A DNA stretch of 64,000 nucleotides from Orientallactaga sibirica (taxonomy: Eukaryota > Chordata > Mammalia > Rodentia > Dipodidae). The notes below the pieces were generated by a model that had not been told where the DNA came from, made no database searches, and was given only the letters and a program-made list of their open reading frames with translations. The stretch lies in NCBI GenBank assembly GCA_036365145.1, contig JAEOAD010000024.1, positions 14,956,501-15,020,500 of the forward strand, read 5' to 3'. Positions 32,495-44,728 of the stretch are shown in pieces. A program made the position numbers and the translations under genes. Position 1 is the first letter of the stretch. Each line of letters opens with the position of its first letter.

Positions 32495-32660
32495 CAAGGT
32501 AATATTTTGACATTAATGATTGACTAGACATATTCATGAAATTCAGAATATAAGTCTCTTTCACATTACGAAAGGATAATACCTTATCCCTTAAAATGTT
32601 TTAAAAGTGACCAAATATACTGTGTTTTCATGAAACACATCTTGTATGCATGTATGTATG

Positions 32661-32701
<41 letters not shown>
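32661..32701. repeat. TG microsatellite
   Basis: About 20 TG units preceded by CATGTATGTATG. Confidence 0.95.
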
Positions 32702-32703
<2 letters not shown>

Positions 32704-34910
32704 CCAATCAGTTTAAAGTACTTAGGAAAATATGTTAGACACTCCAGGACCAACTACTATCATACATTTTGAGTTATTGCATTTCAACACATGGTTCTGT
32801 ATTTTTTGGTGACTTAAATCATTCAGACTCCTAGGAAAACTGTTGGGGATCCAATTCTGTCTCTTGAGTCTCCATATCACGCTCTAAGTCACACAGATCA
32901 AAGGAAGAAAAAGAAGGCAAAGTGTGGACTTTTGACCATCTATCCCTCACCTCGCCTCCATCACCCATGGGCTATGCACCCATCAACTAACTAATCAACA
33001 TCACTGAGACCCAAGTTTCTCTTCCACAGAAGCACAGACGATGATTATAATTTTGCTCTGTCTCCCCTGCCTACACTAACGGAAGTCGTAGTTAAACACA
33101 TGAGTCTGTAAAATCTTCAATGTCACAAAATTGTCACTCTTTGATCTGTGTGGATAAATCATTTAATGGAGAAAACAGAAGAGTTCCCTCACCAGAGGCC
33201 ACATGACCGAACCGATGAATCTTGGGTTTTATTCATGCCAAGGGTCCTTTACATGGCTTCACACAGCTCTATCAATACGAACTCATGATTGGGCATCCAA
33301 AACAGTACATTTCCAATAATCTCTCATCGAGTTCTGAATTAAATTTCCTTAACTCTGCCAAATAGGTTTCTGGAATTGTCAAGCCAATCTTCTCAAAGCA
33401 CAGACACTTTAAGGACTAGAAATGCCATCAAGTCACTCATCACACTTGGTTGTGGTACTCACTTTTGGCTTCAGGGAATAATCTCGATTGTCATTAGGTA
33501 AAGGACAGTGAATGATTTGTTACTTACTTATTTCAATACCCAAAACATGATAAATCAGAAAAGAAATAAATTTCAAAAAAAAAATTTGAATTTATATTCA
33601 ACCAAAAACACTGCTATAGGGGAGAGAGACAGAGAAATCCCGTTTCGCCCACTTCTCTTCAATAGAGAATGATTTTCTAAGACCTTCAGTCTCCCTTTTA
33701 GTACTTTGTAAAATGTCCACACATGATCGTCCAGCCTCCTTTAGAATCGAACCATGTTGCTCACTCGGAGACAAAGATGATCTGGGCCATAATGAAAGAG
33801 GGTGGCATTTTCAACAAATCACAAGTTACTCTGGAGTAACCTCCTCAATGGCACAGACACTGTGCTTCATCTCCAATAACTCTCAATGACACACTCGGTT
33901 CTCAATGTCTAAAGGTTACTGTTCAATATGCTTCATCTTCAATAACTCTCAATGACGCACTCGGTTCTCAATGTCTAAAGATTACTGTTAACACAATTAG
34001 GTACTGTAGGACCAAAAGGAAGACACCTGTTGCTGGTTCTCTTTTAAATCTTTTGATATGCCCTTAAAAGGTGAGCCAGAAACACGATGTGGATGTATTC
34101 ACAGACACCTTGACTAGTCAGGATATTCCAGTCTCTGCACAAAGGTAATTTAGTTGTTCTGTTTGGAGCAAATTGAATTCTGGTGCTGCCGCAGCAACCA
34201 CATTTGGAAATCTGTCTTCTCAACTCGAGTGTACAAATCACTGCTTCATTGCTTGCGATCTTGTGTACTTTGGGACTGAGGAAAATAACCAAGTGATTAC
34301 AATTTATAAACATATTCCATTCAGTTACCATAACTCTAAAGACCAGCGAGGGAACACAACAGGCAAGTGTTGTGCATGTTGAGTCTAGGATATTATATAA
34401 CAGTCTAAGTTTATTATGCTTTGAGGATTAACTTTTATACAATGCAAGTTGACATTGGTTTTCATGTATTCTTTTGCAGTTGCGCCTGACATAGTAAGTT
34501 ATGTTGGAAACTAAAAATACTTGAAGGTTAATCTAAATATTTCTGGAGGTAAATGCAAACGTAAGTGCTATGTTTGCACAGCTATTATGACTTAAAATGA
34601 AGGAAAGCCTGACACAAAGCAGAAAGCTTGTTGCTAAGTGACAGGTGACACGTACTGCATCTCCTTGGGGCTCATACATCATGACGCACCTTACTACCGG
34701 AAAAAGACAAGTGCACTCCCACTGCGCACAGTCCTGTGATGAAGCGAACCAGTGCTCAGATATTTTTAAACACAGGAAATAGGTAAACAGCAAAGCCCAT
34801 GTGTATGGACAGAGCACTCCTCACTCTCTCTCTCTCACAATAGGAAAGGGTAGTGCTTCATTGCCACGTTGTGTACAAATGATAATATTCTGTCAACAAA
34901 AGTCAGTGTG
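32702..34910. other. 2.2-kb SINE-free stretch
   Basis: Non-repetitive except for the tandem duplication at 33863-33988. Several CpGs remain around 33630-33800 and 34170-34250. Candidate conserved non-coding DNA by inference only. Confidence 0.4.
33863..33988. repeat. 65-bp tandem duplication
   Basis: Two ~61-base copies, each starting TGCTTCATCTYCAATAAC and ending ACTGTT, lie at a period of about 65 bases. Three or four differences separate them. It is not part of any recognised repeat family. Confidence 0.93.
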
Positions 34911-35200
34911 GGGCTGGAGAGATGGCTTAGCGGTTAAGGCGCCTGCCTCCTAAACCTAAGAACACTGGTTCCAATCTCCAGTGGTTCCAATCTCCAGGTC
35001 CCACGTTTAGCCAGATGCAAAGTGACGAAAGGCTGCAATGCCGCACTTGACCACAAGGGGGAGAACACATCTGGATTTTGTTCATAGCAGCTGAGAGACT
35101 GCTGACGCGCCCATCTCTATCTGTCTCCCTCTCCCTCTCTGTCTGTCTCTCTCTGTGTCTCTCTCCAAAAATAAATAAAAATAATAAAAAAAATTTAAAA
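34911..35200 (+). mobile_element. DIP-like SINE, type B, B-box duplicated
   Basis: Nearly intact copy: GGGGCTGGAGAGATGGCTTA, the type B body, tail CCAAAAATAAATAAAAATAA. TGGTTCCAATCTCCAG is present twice in perfect tandem at 34966-34981 and 34982-34997. AAAAGTCAGTG flanks both sides as a target-site duplication. Confidence 0.95.
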
Positions 35201-35210
35201 AGTCAGTGGA

Positions 35211-36084
35211 CATGTTGTCTAATTATAGATCTACTCAGTAACATTCTGCTCCTTCCTCAAACACAGACCCATGCAAAAGCCCACCCTTCTTTTGCTTGTC
35301 ACCCAATGCAGATGGTAACACAAGAGCTTCAGGAACACCACTAGGGCTGGCATTTCAGGAGCTCACATGATTGAATGGCATGGTCCATGTGAGAAGAGAT
35401 TGAGTGGCATCATGTGGAAGGTCCAATGTGAAAGCCCAAGAGAATGGACATCATCTTGAACACCTGGAGGAGGCAGGTTGTTTACCCTTTTCAAGTTAGT
35501 TTTTCCTCATTGATTAAGCTGTGATCACAACCCCCCTCCCCCCCACACACACAGAATCCCTTTGTTAAATCTGTGAATACTGCAAAGGGGAATGTGTTAA
35601 TATGTGCACAAGAGCACACAGTACATGTTATGTACTGAATAAATGGCAGCAGGTCCTCGATTCCCTATATTCATAAACAAGTGCACACTCCTCTCTCCAC
35701 TTCACCTGTCCTGAGAACTTGACCGCAGATGTCGCAAAGTTCTACTCCCTGAACATGACCTTCAACCATGACTGCGTATGCTGTATCAGAAGGCCTTTGA
35801 CTTACAGAAGAAATAGCATTTCCACCTTAAAACTTCATAGGACGGTGTTCATAACTCATGGCCCAAGAGAATCAAAGACTTGATACATAATAGAATGAAA
35901 GAAAAGGAATCTGAAGGTCCTTAATGGCCCATATTGAACAATGATCCCCTTGAGTCCTAACTGTATACAAATTGATTGAAAATCCTTCACTGCAAATAAA
36001 TGATCCTTTCCTATTTCTGTTTCTCCGAAATTATGCTTCTGTGTAGCTTTCATTTTATTTTATTTTTTCACTCTCACTAAAAGA
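35211..36084. other. Unique sequence, nothing identified
   Basis: A short C/CA-rich tract lies at 35530-35552. Otherwise no repeat or exon signature. Confidence 0.4.
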
Positions 36085-36370
36085 ACTGATGAGGGACTCA
36101 GTGGATTAAGTGTTGCGGTGCAAACACAAAGACCTGAACTCGGATTTCCAGCACCTTAATCTCAGTGGTGGGGATATGGAGACAGTGGGGTCCGCTGGCT
36201 AGCTACACTAGCTGAAGTCATGATCTCCAGGTTCAGTGAAATGTGCCTCAGAAAAGAAGGGAAGAGTACTTAAGGAAAACAACTGGCATGAACCTCTGGC
36301 TGCCACACATCCATGCATGCATATGAACATGCTTCGATGTACGCCACCCACACACATACACGAAAATAAA
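36085..36370 (+). mobile_element. B4/RSINE-like composite SINE
   Basis: Head GGACTCAGTGGATTAAGTG, TGAACTCGGATTTCCAGCAC, TAATCTCAGTGGTGGGGAT, CATGATCTCCAGGTTCAGTG and the CA-rich end CACCCACACACATACACG follow the B4/RSINE pattern of an ID-like head fused to B1-like sequence. Confidence 0.7.
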
Positions 36371-36403
36371 TGATGACAATTGATAATTAAGAATGACAAA
36401 AAT

Positions 36404-36675
36404 CGGGCTGGAGAGATGGCTTAGCGGTTAAGGTGCCTGCCTGCTAAGCCTAAGAACCCGGTTCCAATCTCCAAGTCCCACGTTTAGCCAGATGCAAAAT
36501 GACGCAAGTATGCAATGCCGCACTTGCCCACAAGAGGGTGCACACATCTGGATTTCATTCACAGCAGCTGAGAGACTGCTGGTGCACCCATTTCTATCTG
36601 TCTCCCTCTCACTCTCTGTCTGTCTCTCTCTGTATCTCTCTCCAAAAATAAATAAAATAATAATTTTTTTTTAAA
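36404..36675 (+). mobile_element. DIP-like SINE, type B
   Basis: Nearly intact: GGGCTGGAGAGATGGCTTAG, GCAATGCCGCACTTGCCC, tail CCAAAAATAAATAAAATAAT and a T-run. The B-box segment is single. GAATGACAAAAATC flanks both sides (36391 and 36677). Confidence 0.95.
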
Positions 36676-36700
36676 GGAATGACAAAAATCTACAAATTGT

Positions 36701-36916
36701 GGTTGGAGAGATGGCTCACCAGTTAAAGGCACTTGCCTGCAAAGTCTGATGGCCTGGGTTTGATACCCCAGGATCCATGTAAAGCCAAAGGCACAAAAAT
36801 GGGACATGTGTCTGGAGTTCATCTGCAGGGGCTAGAGGTCCTGACACACGCATACTCACTTTCTCTCCATATTTTATTTCTCTCTTTCTCTCAAATCAAT
36901 ACAAATATTTTTTAAG
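36701..36916 (+). mobile_element. DIP-like SINE, type A
   Basis: Diverged copy with head GGTTGGAGAGATGGCTCACC, only about 25 bases behind the preceding type B copy. The tail is CAAATCAATACAAATATTTT. Confidence 0.88.
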
Positions 36917-37565
36917 TGTAAAAACTAAGGTTTCACTAGAATAAGGTGTTACTGGAAGCTCTGAGCTTGAGCTATCATGAAGAGAAAGGCTGGCTAGGCA
37001 AGCAGCCCACTCCCAAGGGGAGGAGTTAGAGCCAAGGCGCGCAACATGGAAACTGCTCCTTTGATCTGCTCTCAACTTCATTCTATTACAGTGCATTGTT
37101 CCATATGCCCAGAGAAGAAAGAGCCCCTAAAATAAAGGACCCATAGCAAATGAATTAAACATTTATTTTACTTATATTGTGCTCAATATAATGGTTGGAA
37201 AAGTAATTTATGTCACGCTTATATGCAAAGAGAATTGCCATTTTATTGGTATTGCGTAGTCAAAATCTGATTTGCACCGCAAAGGACTGACAAGATGACT
37301 AGATTTTTGCCCTTATATACCCAATTTATGTGGCTTAAGTTGTGACAAAAATACAGCATGTGACATTTGTAAAGTCTCTGGGGTTTCTTACGAGACTGAT
37401 AGAAGGGAGAAAAGAACAGAGGGCCCAGCCAGATATGACGTAAATCTAACAAACGTGATATGTAATGAAAATGCTGTTGTTAAATATATCCATGAAATTT
37501 CAAAACAAATGAAAATAACCATGAGAACATTCGTCATGTCAATTAAGAAATAGTTTATAGAGCCA
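36917..37565. other. Unique AT-rich sequence
   Basis: No repeat or exon recognised. Confidence 0.4.
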
Positions 37566-37680
37566 GTTGTGGTGGTGCACACCAGTAGGAAATTGCTGAA
37601 GAGGCGGAGGCAGAAGGATAAGGAGTTTGAGGCTAGCCTGGGCTAAACAAAAAAAAAAAAAAAGAAAGAAAGAAAGAAAT
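37566..37680 (+). mobile_element. Old B1 SINE
   Basis: CAGTTGTGGTGGTGCACACC, GGCGGAGGCAGAAGGATAA and GAGGCTAGCCTGGGCTAA, then an A/AAAG tail. Shorter than the other copies, so possibly a pre-duplication B1. Confidence 0.75.
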
Positions 37681-39419
37681 AGTTTATACAGCCTAAGATT
37701 TCTCTACTGTTCCTACTACTCTTCAGTGTGTATTGTGTGAACATAGCTAGAAACACAAAATTTTACACACTCATGATCTATGACATATGGAAGGAAAGTA
37801 AACTGCCTTTCTCAGTATGCATCATACATATTTGTCCTTCCTATTAATTGTTGCCTCATATGTTTAGTCTGCCCATGCTAAACAAGATAAATCCTATTCA
37901 AATGCATAGTAAACAGTTTGCTTAGGGAATAAATTTATTTTCTAGTCCATCACAACAATAAATGATTAAAATATGATGCGCTTATCCCCTTTTGAATTAA
38001 TTCATGTGAGATAAAGCAAATATTTATTAAATTGTGGGGAAAACATTCCATCACACTATAAAAACTGAGTAGGAAAACAAATGGCACATGCTTAATTATG
38101 GTTGACATTTAATTGAAATTTGCATTCTCAAAATATTTAGCAATAATTAGAAAATATCAGATGGAGTATGTTTAGGATAGTTGCATGTTTAACCTCCTCA
38201 CACATCTGAGCCCAAGGAAGTGCGAACAAAGATATATTTTACAATGTTGTTTGATAGATCAATCCAAGAACCAAATGATTTGTTCTACTGACATTTTGAC
38301 ACTATGGTAAAGAGACAGGAACATCTGCTAGTGTTAGTGGATTTCTTGTGGTTGCTGATGCCTTAGTAGCTAAACCCATCATTCCTGTGTGTGCAACCAG
38401 ATATCATCAACTCTGTCCTATGTATCTCATAATATGGCCTATAGCTGAAAGCTCTCATAATAAACACATAACCAATTATGGTGAGAAAATTAGTAGACTG
38501 TCAAATGGATGGCTTAAACATATGCTTCTCTCAAAGCTACATACATCAGAAAGTCAAAATAATGTTTGAGAATGTGCAATGCTTTACAAAGGTTTATTCT
38601 TGTTTATTAAAACCAAACGACCCTCTTACAAACCAAAAGTACTGATATTAGAGAAGATTGACTCAAACAAGCTCCAGCAACTGACAGCAAACAGGTAAAT
38701 AAAAGTCATGGCTTCATGTTACTGATATATAGCAGATGATAAATATATCCTATTATTTACTCATCCTTGGCCAGAAACTGAGACATAAAGAAGGATATGC
38801 CATAATACCTGACTTGAAGAGGCCTGCAGTCAACATAATGTATGAGAAATGGAGACAAACTCGTTCTAATAAAACTTACCATCTGGATAAATACTATAAT
38901 TTTTTATGTGGACTAGGGTAATTTACACATATTATTTAATTAAATGATGCATAAAATATACCTCCTCCAGTTGATTGAAATTTATGTCCATATTTTTATC
39001 AGAAAATAACAGAAACTTATCAATATTCTTTCACCCATATCAAAATGCCATCCTTAATAGCATGGACCTCTGGAGAAAGAATTAATTATAATAGGGAAGT
39101 AAAGGAAACTACAGGGGCTTCAAAGAGGAAGTGGTGGATAAATACAAGGTCTGGATTAAGAGAACATTTGAAGCTGTAGTTTATGTCCGATTTGGAGAAT
39201 AAACATACATATGCACATAGATTACGTCGCGTTTTCATGCACTCACACACACACATAGCAATGGGTAACCTATCTGCATGATTTTACCCTAGTCAGTCTC
39301 TCCCACCACTTGAGAAACTCTCCTATACAAAGGATTGATTTCAAATGAATAATAAATCATCCTTAAATTCCTCCATATACAGCTGCCTTAGATTACATGT
39401 GCTCATTCAAGAGCACCAT
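37681..39419. other. AT-rich, SINE-free 1.7-kb stretch
   Basis: Rich in TTAATT/TAATTA-type words around 37920-38160, the kind of words homeodomain factors bind. No exon is visible. A candidate conserved non-coding block by inference only. Confidence 0.4.
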
Positions 39420-39835
39420 TTTGGTAGTTTGAATATATGTCCCCCAATATATTCAGTGTTTTACTAGTTATAGTTTGCATCTGCAATCACCTTGTTAGAG
39501 GCAAGGTCACTGGGGGCCGGTCTTAGGTGTTAATGGTGGGTTTGAGATTCCATTGTAAAGATATGCAAATATGCCTAGCAGGAGTTCCTGAAGTGTGCTG
39601 TGTGACCTTTTGGCTGTAGTTTTGGCTCTGTGTGCTGTGGTGGCTGGTTGGTTTCTCTCTCTCTCTGCTTGGCCTTGTGAAGAGCAGGCTGCTTCTCCTG
39701 ACATTATGGAACGTCCCCTGGATCTGTAAGCTTCAATAAATAATATCCCTTCATCCATAACTGTGCCTGGTCTGGAAGTTCATCTCAGCGAACCTGAAGC
39801 TGTCTGCTACAACCATGATACATGGAAAAATCCTA
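39420..39835 (+). mobile_element. MaLR-like LTR
   Basis: TTGGTAGTTTGAATATATGT, GAGGCAAGGTCACTGGGGG, GGAACGTCCCCTGGATCTGT, AAGCTTCAATAAATAATATC and CTGTGCCTGGTCTGGAAG give the LTR layout with a polyadenylation signal near the 3' end. The middle differs from the other LTRs here, so a different subfamily. Confidence 0.55.
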
Positions 39836-40001
39836 TCAAAGATTAAGAAAAATATTCCTCGTGAAATTGACAGGTAATGGTTGCTTGGTGGAGGATTCTT
39901 CAGTGTTGTGATCACTGGAAGAAATAAGCTCTTCCCGGTGCTCATGTCTGCAATCCTAATTAAGCTTTTTGAGGGATCAGAAAAAAAAAGACATGAGGTA
40001 A

Positions 40002-40150
40002 GACAGGCGTGGTGGCACATGCCTTTAATCCCAGTACTTGGGAGGCAGAGGTAGGAGGATCGCCATGAGTTTGAGGCCACCCTGAGACTACTTAGTGAGT
40101 TCCAGGTCAGCCTGGACTACAGTGAGACCCTACCTCTGAAAACCAAAGAC
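40002..40150 (+). mobile_element. B1 SINE
   Basis: Forward copy GACAGGCGTGGTGGCACATG...ACCCTACCTCTGAAAACC with almost no A-tail. It is followed within a few bases by another SINE. Confidence 0.93.
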
Positions 40151-40154
40151 ACGA

Positions 40155-40378
40155 GGGCTGGGGAAATGGCTTAGCAGATAAGGCATTTGCCTGTGAATCC
40201 TAAGGACCATGGTTGGATTCCCCAGGACCCACGTAAGCCCGATGCACAAGGGGGCAAATGCATCTGGAATTCGTTTGCAGTGGCTCAAGGCCCTGGAGTG
40301 CCCATTCTCTCTTTCTCTCTGCCTCTTCCTCTGTCTCTCTCAAATACATTAAATTAATTTAATTTAATTTTTAAAAGA
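40155..40378 (+). mobile_element. DIP-like SINE, type A
   Basis: Complete copy with GGGCTGGGGAAATGGCTTAG. The 3' end reads CAAATACATTAAATTAATTT. Confidence 0.92.
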
Positions 40379-40439
40379 CATGAAAGAAGGATACTACTTG
40401 AACAAAAAAAGGGATAAGTATGTGGGAAAGGAGATGGGG

Positions 40440-40652
40440 GTGGCTGGAGAGATGGCTTAGCAGTTAAGGTGCTTGCCTGCAAGTCCTAAGGACCCTGATT
40501 TGATTCCTCAGTACCCACACAAAGCCAGATGTACAAAGTGGCACATATATCTGGAGGTTGTTTGCAGTGGCTAGAAGCCCTGGCATGCCCATTCTCTCTG
40601 TGTCTCTCTGTCTCCATATATGTGCTTGTAAATAGGCAAATAAAAAAAGGAA
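40440..40652 (+). mobile_element. DIP-like SINE, type A
   Basis: Complete copy with GTGGCTGGAGAGATGGCTTA and a weak tail GTAAATAGGCAAATAAAAAA. Confidence 0.9.
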
Positions 40653-41159
40653 GGGGATAAGGGTGGGCAATGAGGTAAATATGATGAAAATACATGGTAT
40701 ACATGTATGACATTATAAAATGACAGCAATTACTCATGAATTATGTCACATGAAATTCTTAATATTTCTGACACCCCTGGTCATCAGACAGACGCTTTTG
40801 TTTTATTATTAAAATATAAATCCATGAAAACACACATACAGACAGAGCACACTCATATACACGCTCAGCCAAACATGGCTAACAACCAGATCAAAGATAA
40901 AAATACCGATCAGTCTGTATGTCAGCTTTGGTCTTTAAAGTACTCAACAAAGCGGTAAAATGATTTCAAAAATTAATAATGTAGCAACCAAAGAATGTTA
41001 AAGTCATTTACCAAAAAAAAAAAAAGAAAAAAAACCTCAAAGAAATATTACAAAATTCCCCCTACCCCACCCCCCGAAAACTGATCATCTTCTTACATTT
41101 CCACAAAGGGCGACTAAAACTTTTTTCTTTTCCCATCATGCACTGTCACGCAAATGGAA
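40653..41159. other. Unique sequence, nothing identified
   Basis: AT-rich, with a short A-run near 41013-41035. Confidence 0.4.
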
Positions 41160-41400
41160 CTAGAACATAGTAAGGTAAGTGAAATAAGCCAGATGCCGAA
41201 AGACAAGTGCCACACATTTGAGTCAACTGAAAATGCTGATCTCATTGAAGCTGGGTAGAACAGCCATACCGGAAGGTAGCAAGCGCAGCCCCGAGCGCAA
41301 TTTGAAAATACAGTTAGACAGGAGGGATTGGCTCTAGTGTTCTATAACAGAAGTGAACAACTAACATCTACAATTTACATACTTCACTTTAACTATGAAA
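41160..41400 (+). mobile_element. LINE-1 3' end remnant
   Basis: GTAAGTGAAATAAGCCAGAT, GCCGAAAGACAAGTGCCACA and CTCTAGTGTTCTATAACAG follow the end of ORF2 and the 3' UTR of old mammalian LINE-1 families. Ancient and non-functional. Confidence 0.7.
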
Positions 41401-41407
41401 GTTTGAA

Positions 41408-41855
41408 AGGACCTGCTATGGTTTCCATTTGATTTGAGGCCATCCCCAGGAACTCGTGTGCTGGAGGCTTGTTCCTTCATGAAGTGATGTTGGGACACAG
41501 TTGAAGAGATGCAGGCAAATGAAAGACAGCTGAATTACTGGAGTGCTGCCTTCAGAAGGAATGAACACAGTTTTCATGGGAGCACAGTAAGTTCCTGAGA
41601 GAGAATCTATTACATGTGACAAAGACTAGTCCCTCCTTGCTCTCTCTGAATTCTGGAACCGCCATGTGATCTCTCTCCCATGTTCAAGGGTGCCTCCCAT
41701 GAATCCCCCAGTCATGAGCAGCTAGTAAGGCCCTTGGCAACATTAAAAAGATATCAACAGAACCTCCAAACTTGTAAGCTATGTAAGATTTTGTTCTTTA
41801 GAAGTCACCAGCGTCAGGTATTCTGTTAAAGAAATACAAAAATAATAAAATTCAC
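41408..41855 (+). mobile_element. MaLR-like LTR
   Basis: GGACCTGCTATGGTTTCCAT at the left. CAGAACCTCCAAACTTGTAA, TGTTCTTTAGAAGTCACCAG and GTCAGGTATTCTGTTAAAG at the right match the common MaLR end. It lies directly behind the L1 remnant. Confidence 0.65.
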
Positions 41856-42417
41856 ACCCATGACCCAGAAGTTAAAAATACTTGATAATACAGAAATGAT
41901 TATCCTATAATGATCATTATACATTATATGCACGAATCAAAGTACTGATGTGTACAAATAGAGTATCAATTTAAAAAGAAAAACTGGCCCAATAGTAGGC
42001 TTCAAAATCTTTTGCAACGTACATAAAACCAAAATAATAAAACCAAGATTATTAATTTAAATTAAGACTATAGAGGTTAATTTCTACTCTAACTTTTAAA
42101 AATGTTCATGGCTAAAATAACTTTGTCAAATAATCACAGGAAGCAAATAGACTAAGTGTTACCACATATTGCCACCGTGAGCACAGTGAATAAGCTTATC
42201 CATTTGCAGTATCATAACATTCAAAAACATTGGGTTTTGAAAAAAAATTTTAAACCCTCTACCTGGATTCTCAAAGAATGCTAAATACATCTTCAGAGAT
42301 ACCAGAAAGGAAAGCTGTTGCCAAAGAACTAAATTCAAATTGCTACCTGAGGACAGTGTTATCAACTGTTCAGGATTAAGTAAAGGCAGTCGATTGAAGA
42401 GTGGTCCAGCATAGGGT
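41856..42417. other. AT-rich unique sequence
   Basis: No repeat family recognised. Confidence 0.4.
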
Positions 42418-42699
42418 GAGGGGGTGGGATAGCTCAGTGGTAAAATGCTTGCCATGAAAGCCTAAGGACCCGAGTTCAGATCCCCAGTGGTCAAGTAAAA
42501 TGATGAGCATTCTGTCATGTGCTTGTAAATCCCAGCTGAGGGGAGGCAGAAACCTGAGCATCCCTGGGGCTTGCTGCATGTTTCATTTAGCCAAATTGAT
42601 GATTTCCAGGTTCCATGAGAAATTCTATGTCCCCAAAATAAGATGAAGAAACAATGGAGAAGACAAACCGCATTGTCATTGTCTTTTGGCCTCCACATG

Positions 42700-42730
<31 letters not shown>

Positions 42731-42745
42731 TCACACAGAAAAACA
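42418..42745 (+). mobile_element. B4/RSINE-like composite SINE
   Basis: Head GATAGCTCAGTGGTAAAATG, GGACCCGAGTTCAGATCCCC, B1-like CTTGTAAATCCCAGCTGAG, then TTTTGGCCTCCACATGCAC and a CA run. The full ID-to-CA layout of B4/RSINE is present. Confidence 0.8.
42697..42728. repeat. CA microsatellite
   Basis: About 15 CA units forming the tail of the B4-like SINE. Confidence 0.93.
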
Positions 42746-44125
42746 AAAGTGGTCCAGAACCAATAAACTCAACATAAATTTACTAGGTGCTGGGACATTT
42801 TAACAACTTGATGCAATATCAACTTGTATTATTTCTCTGAATCTTGTGATTTGGTAAACTATTTTCATATAGACATGGGAACACAGAGAATTATCCTGCC
42901 TGATGGTAAATTTGGGGTTTTCTTAAATGATCTGGTTCTTATGCTCTGCTCTGGTGGTGATTTTGAATACGATTCTGGGTCCCGATCACTTTGAGATTGC
43001 TCATTTTGAGTCCTTCTGTGAGAGGTGAGGCTGGATAAAGAGAATTTCCTCCTCGTGGAATGTACGGCAGTAAGGCATCTTTCACTGTGGGAAATACTGA
43101 TTGAGCAAGCCAAGTTCAACCAGACTGTAGTGTTTTCCTTTCAACAGGATTGAAATGAGTATTTCTGAGCTAAACACATAATCTCAGATAATTTTCCAAT
43201 AAAGCAAAAGAACTTATTCAAATGTGAGATCTTTTGATGTCTTGCTCGATATTAAAACAAAACCCAATGTTTTCAAAAGCTTCTTCTCTAATTAGAAATC
43301 AATGTTTTTCTTAAATCATTGTTTATGATTTCACAGATCTTCCTAAGATTTGAGAGTTTTTGCACAATTTCCTACATACAACACTAGATTCGGGACTGCA
43401 ATGAAAGCCTTCCTTTTCCTTGCTTCAGATGAGTGAGGAACATCAATGCATGCACACAGACACAAAAGAAATGTTACTTTTCACATCGCTGCTCCATGCA
43501 GACTTTACATAAATCACTACTGGAGAAAGAAAACTTTCAAAGGAACAATTATTTCTGACCAGTACTTGAATCTGTTACCCTGCACGCAATTCCTCAGAAT
43601 TTTCGGCTCAAAGTGGATAAATGCAACTAAACGACAATAAATCCCTTTCTCATTCCAAAGGTGATAACAGGAATGTAATATTTAACAACCCCCATGCGTA
43701 AAGTGACAGAGTTTCTGTGTCATAAACAAAGTGAAGAGGAGTTAGCGCTCCCAACACTTAACATCCTCCAAAAGGTGTTCAGAAACTAATCAGTAAAGAA
43801 TACAAAGAAACTGTAAGATGTATAATCATGTACTCGTTAATTTATATAGTAAACGTCCCTGCCTATTGCCAGGAATTCACAGACTTTAAAGAAAAAGGGG
43901 CACCTCCTATAGTGGGGGAACAAGCATGCTGTGCTTTGGGAAAGCAGTCAGAGATCTGGGTATGGTGGGTACTTGGCCTGACATGTCACTTCTTCACTTC
44001 ACAGAGCCAGGGCAGGAAGGATGCGAACAATTGCATTTCAGTTCAGGAAAACCAAAGCGAGAACCACCAGTAACCAAGAAAGGAGCTGTGAAGTGTCCAT
44101 GTGCATCTGGTGTTCAATTTTCCTT
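42746..44125. other. 1.4-kb unique stretch
   Basis: No recognised repeat. Frames of 60-85 codons occur on both strands without family resemblance. Confidence 0.4.
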
Positions 44126-44140
44126 TAAAAAGTGCATCCA

Positions 44141-44401
44141 GGGCTGGAGAGATGGCTTAGCGGTTAAGGCACCTGCCTCCTAAGCTTAAGAACGCTGGTT
44201 CCAATCTCCAGGTCCCACGTTTAGCCAGATGCAAAGTGACGCAAGGGTGCAATGACACACTTGACCACAAGGGGCACATGCATGCATCTGGATTTCGTTT
44301 GCAGCAACTGAGAGGTTGCTGGTGTGCCCATCTCTATCTGTCTTCCTCTCCCTGTCTCTCTCTCTCTCTCTCTCTCAAAAAAAAAAAAAAAAAAAAAAAG
44401 C
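44141..44401 (+). mobile_element. DIP-like SINE, type B
   Basis: Nearly intact head GGGCTGGAGAGATGGCTTAG, a single B-box segment GGTTCCAATCTCC, a CT run and a poly-A tail. TAAAAAGTGCATCCAG flanks both ends as a perfect duplication. Confidence 0.95.
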
Positions 44402-44710
44402 TAAAAAGTGCATCCAGTCAGCATGTCAATAAACACAAGTGCACAGCATGTCATGTTGGTGGCTCTTTTCAGATAGCAGCTTTTATCCCAAACCTACTGA
44501 TTTTCTTTATGAGCAGAAGGTTGCTGGCTGCTCACGCTCATCGAGGCATGTTATTCTTTTCTTAAAAACTGTAAGCTTCATCATGCCTCCACCTTTCGTT
44601 TCAGGAAATGCATCAGGACATACTGTGCTACTCCAGCTCTTAGTTAGGTACCACTTGCTTCAGAGAAGTGATGGGTTTGATCCCAGGCCTTGTACAGCTA
44701 TCCTTTAAAA
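44402..44710. other. Unique sequence, nothing identified
   Basis: Short stretch between two SINEs. GGTTTGATCCCAGGCCTTGT near 44667 is reminiscent of an ID head scrap but too short to call. Confidence 0.4.
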
Positions 44711-44728
44711 AAATATTTTTGTTAGGTT

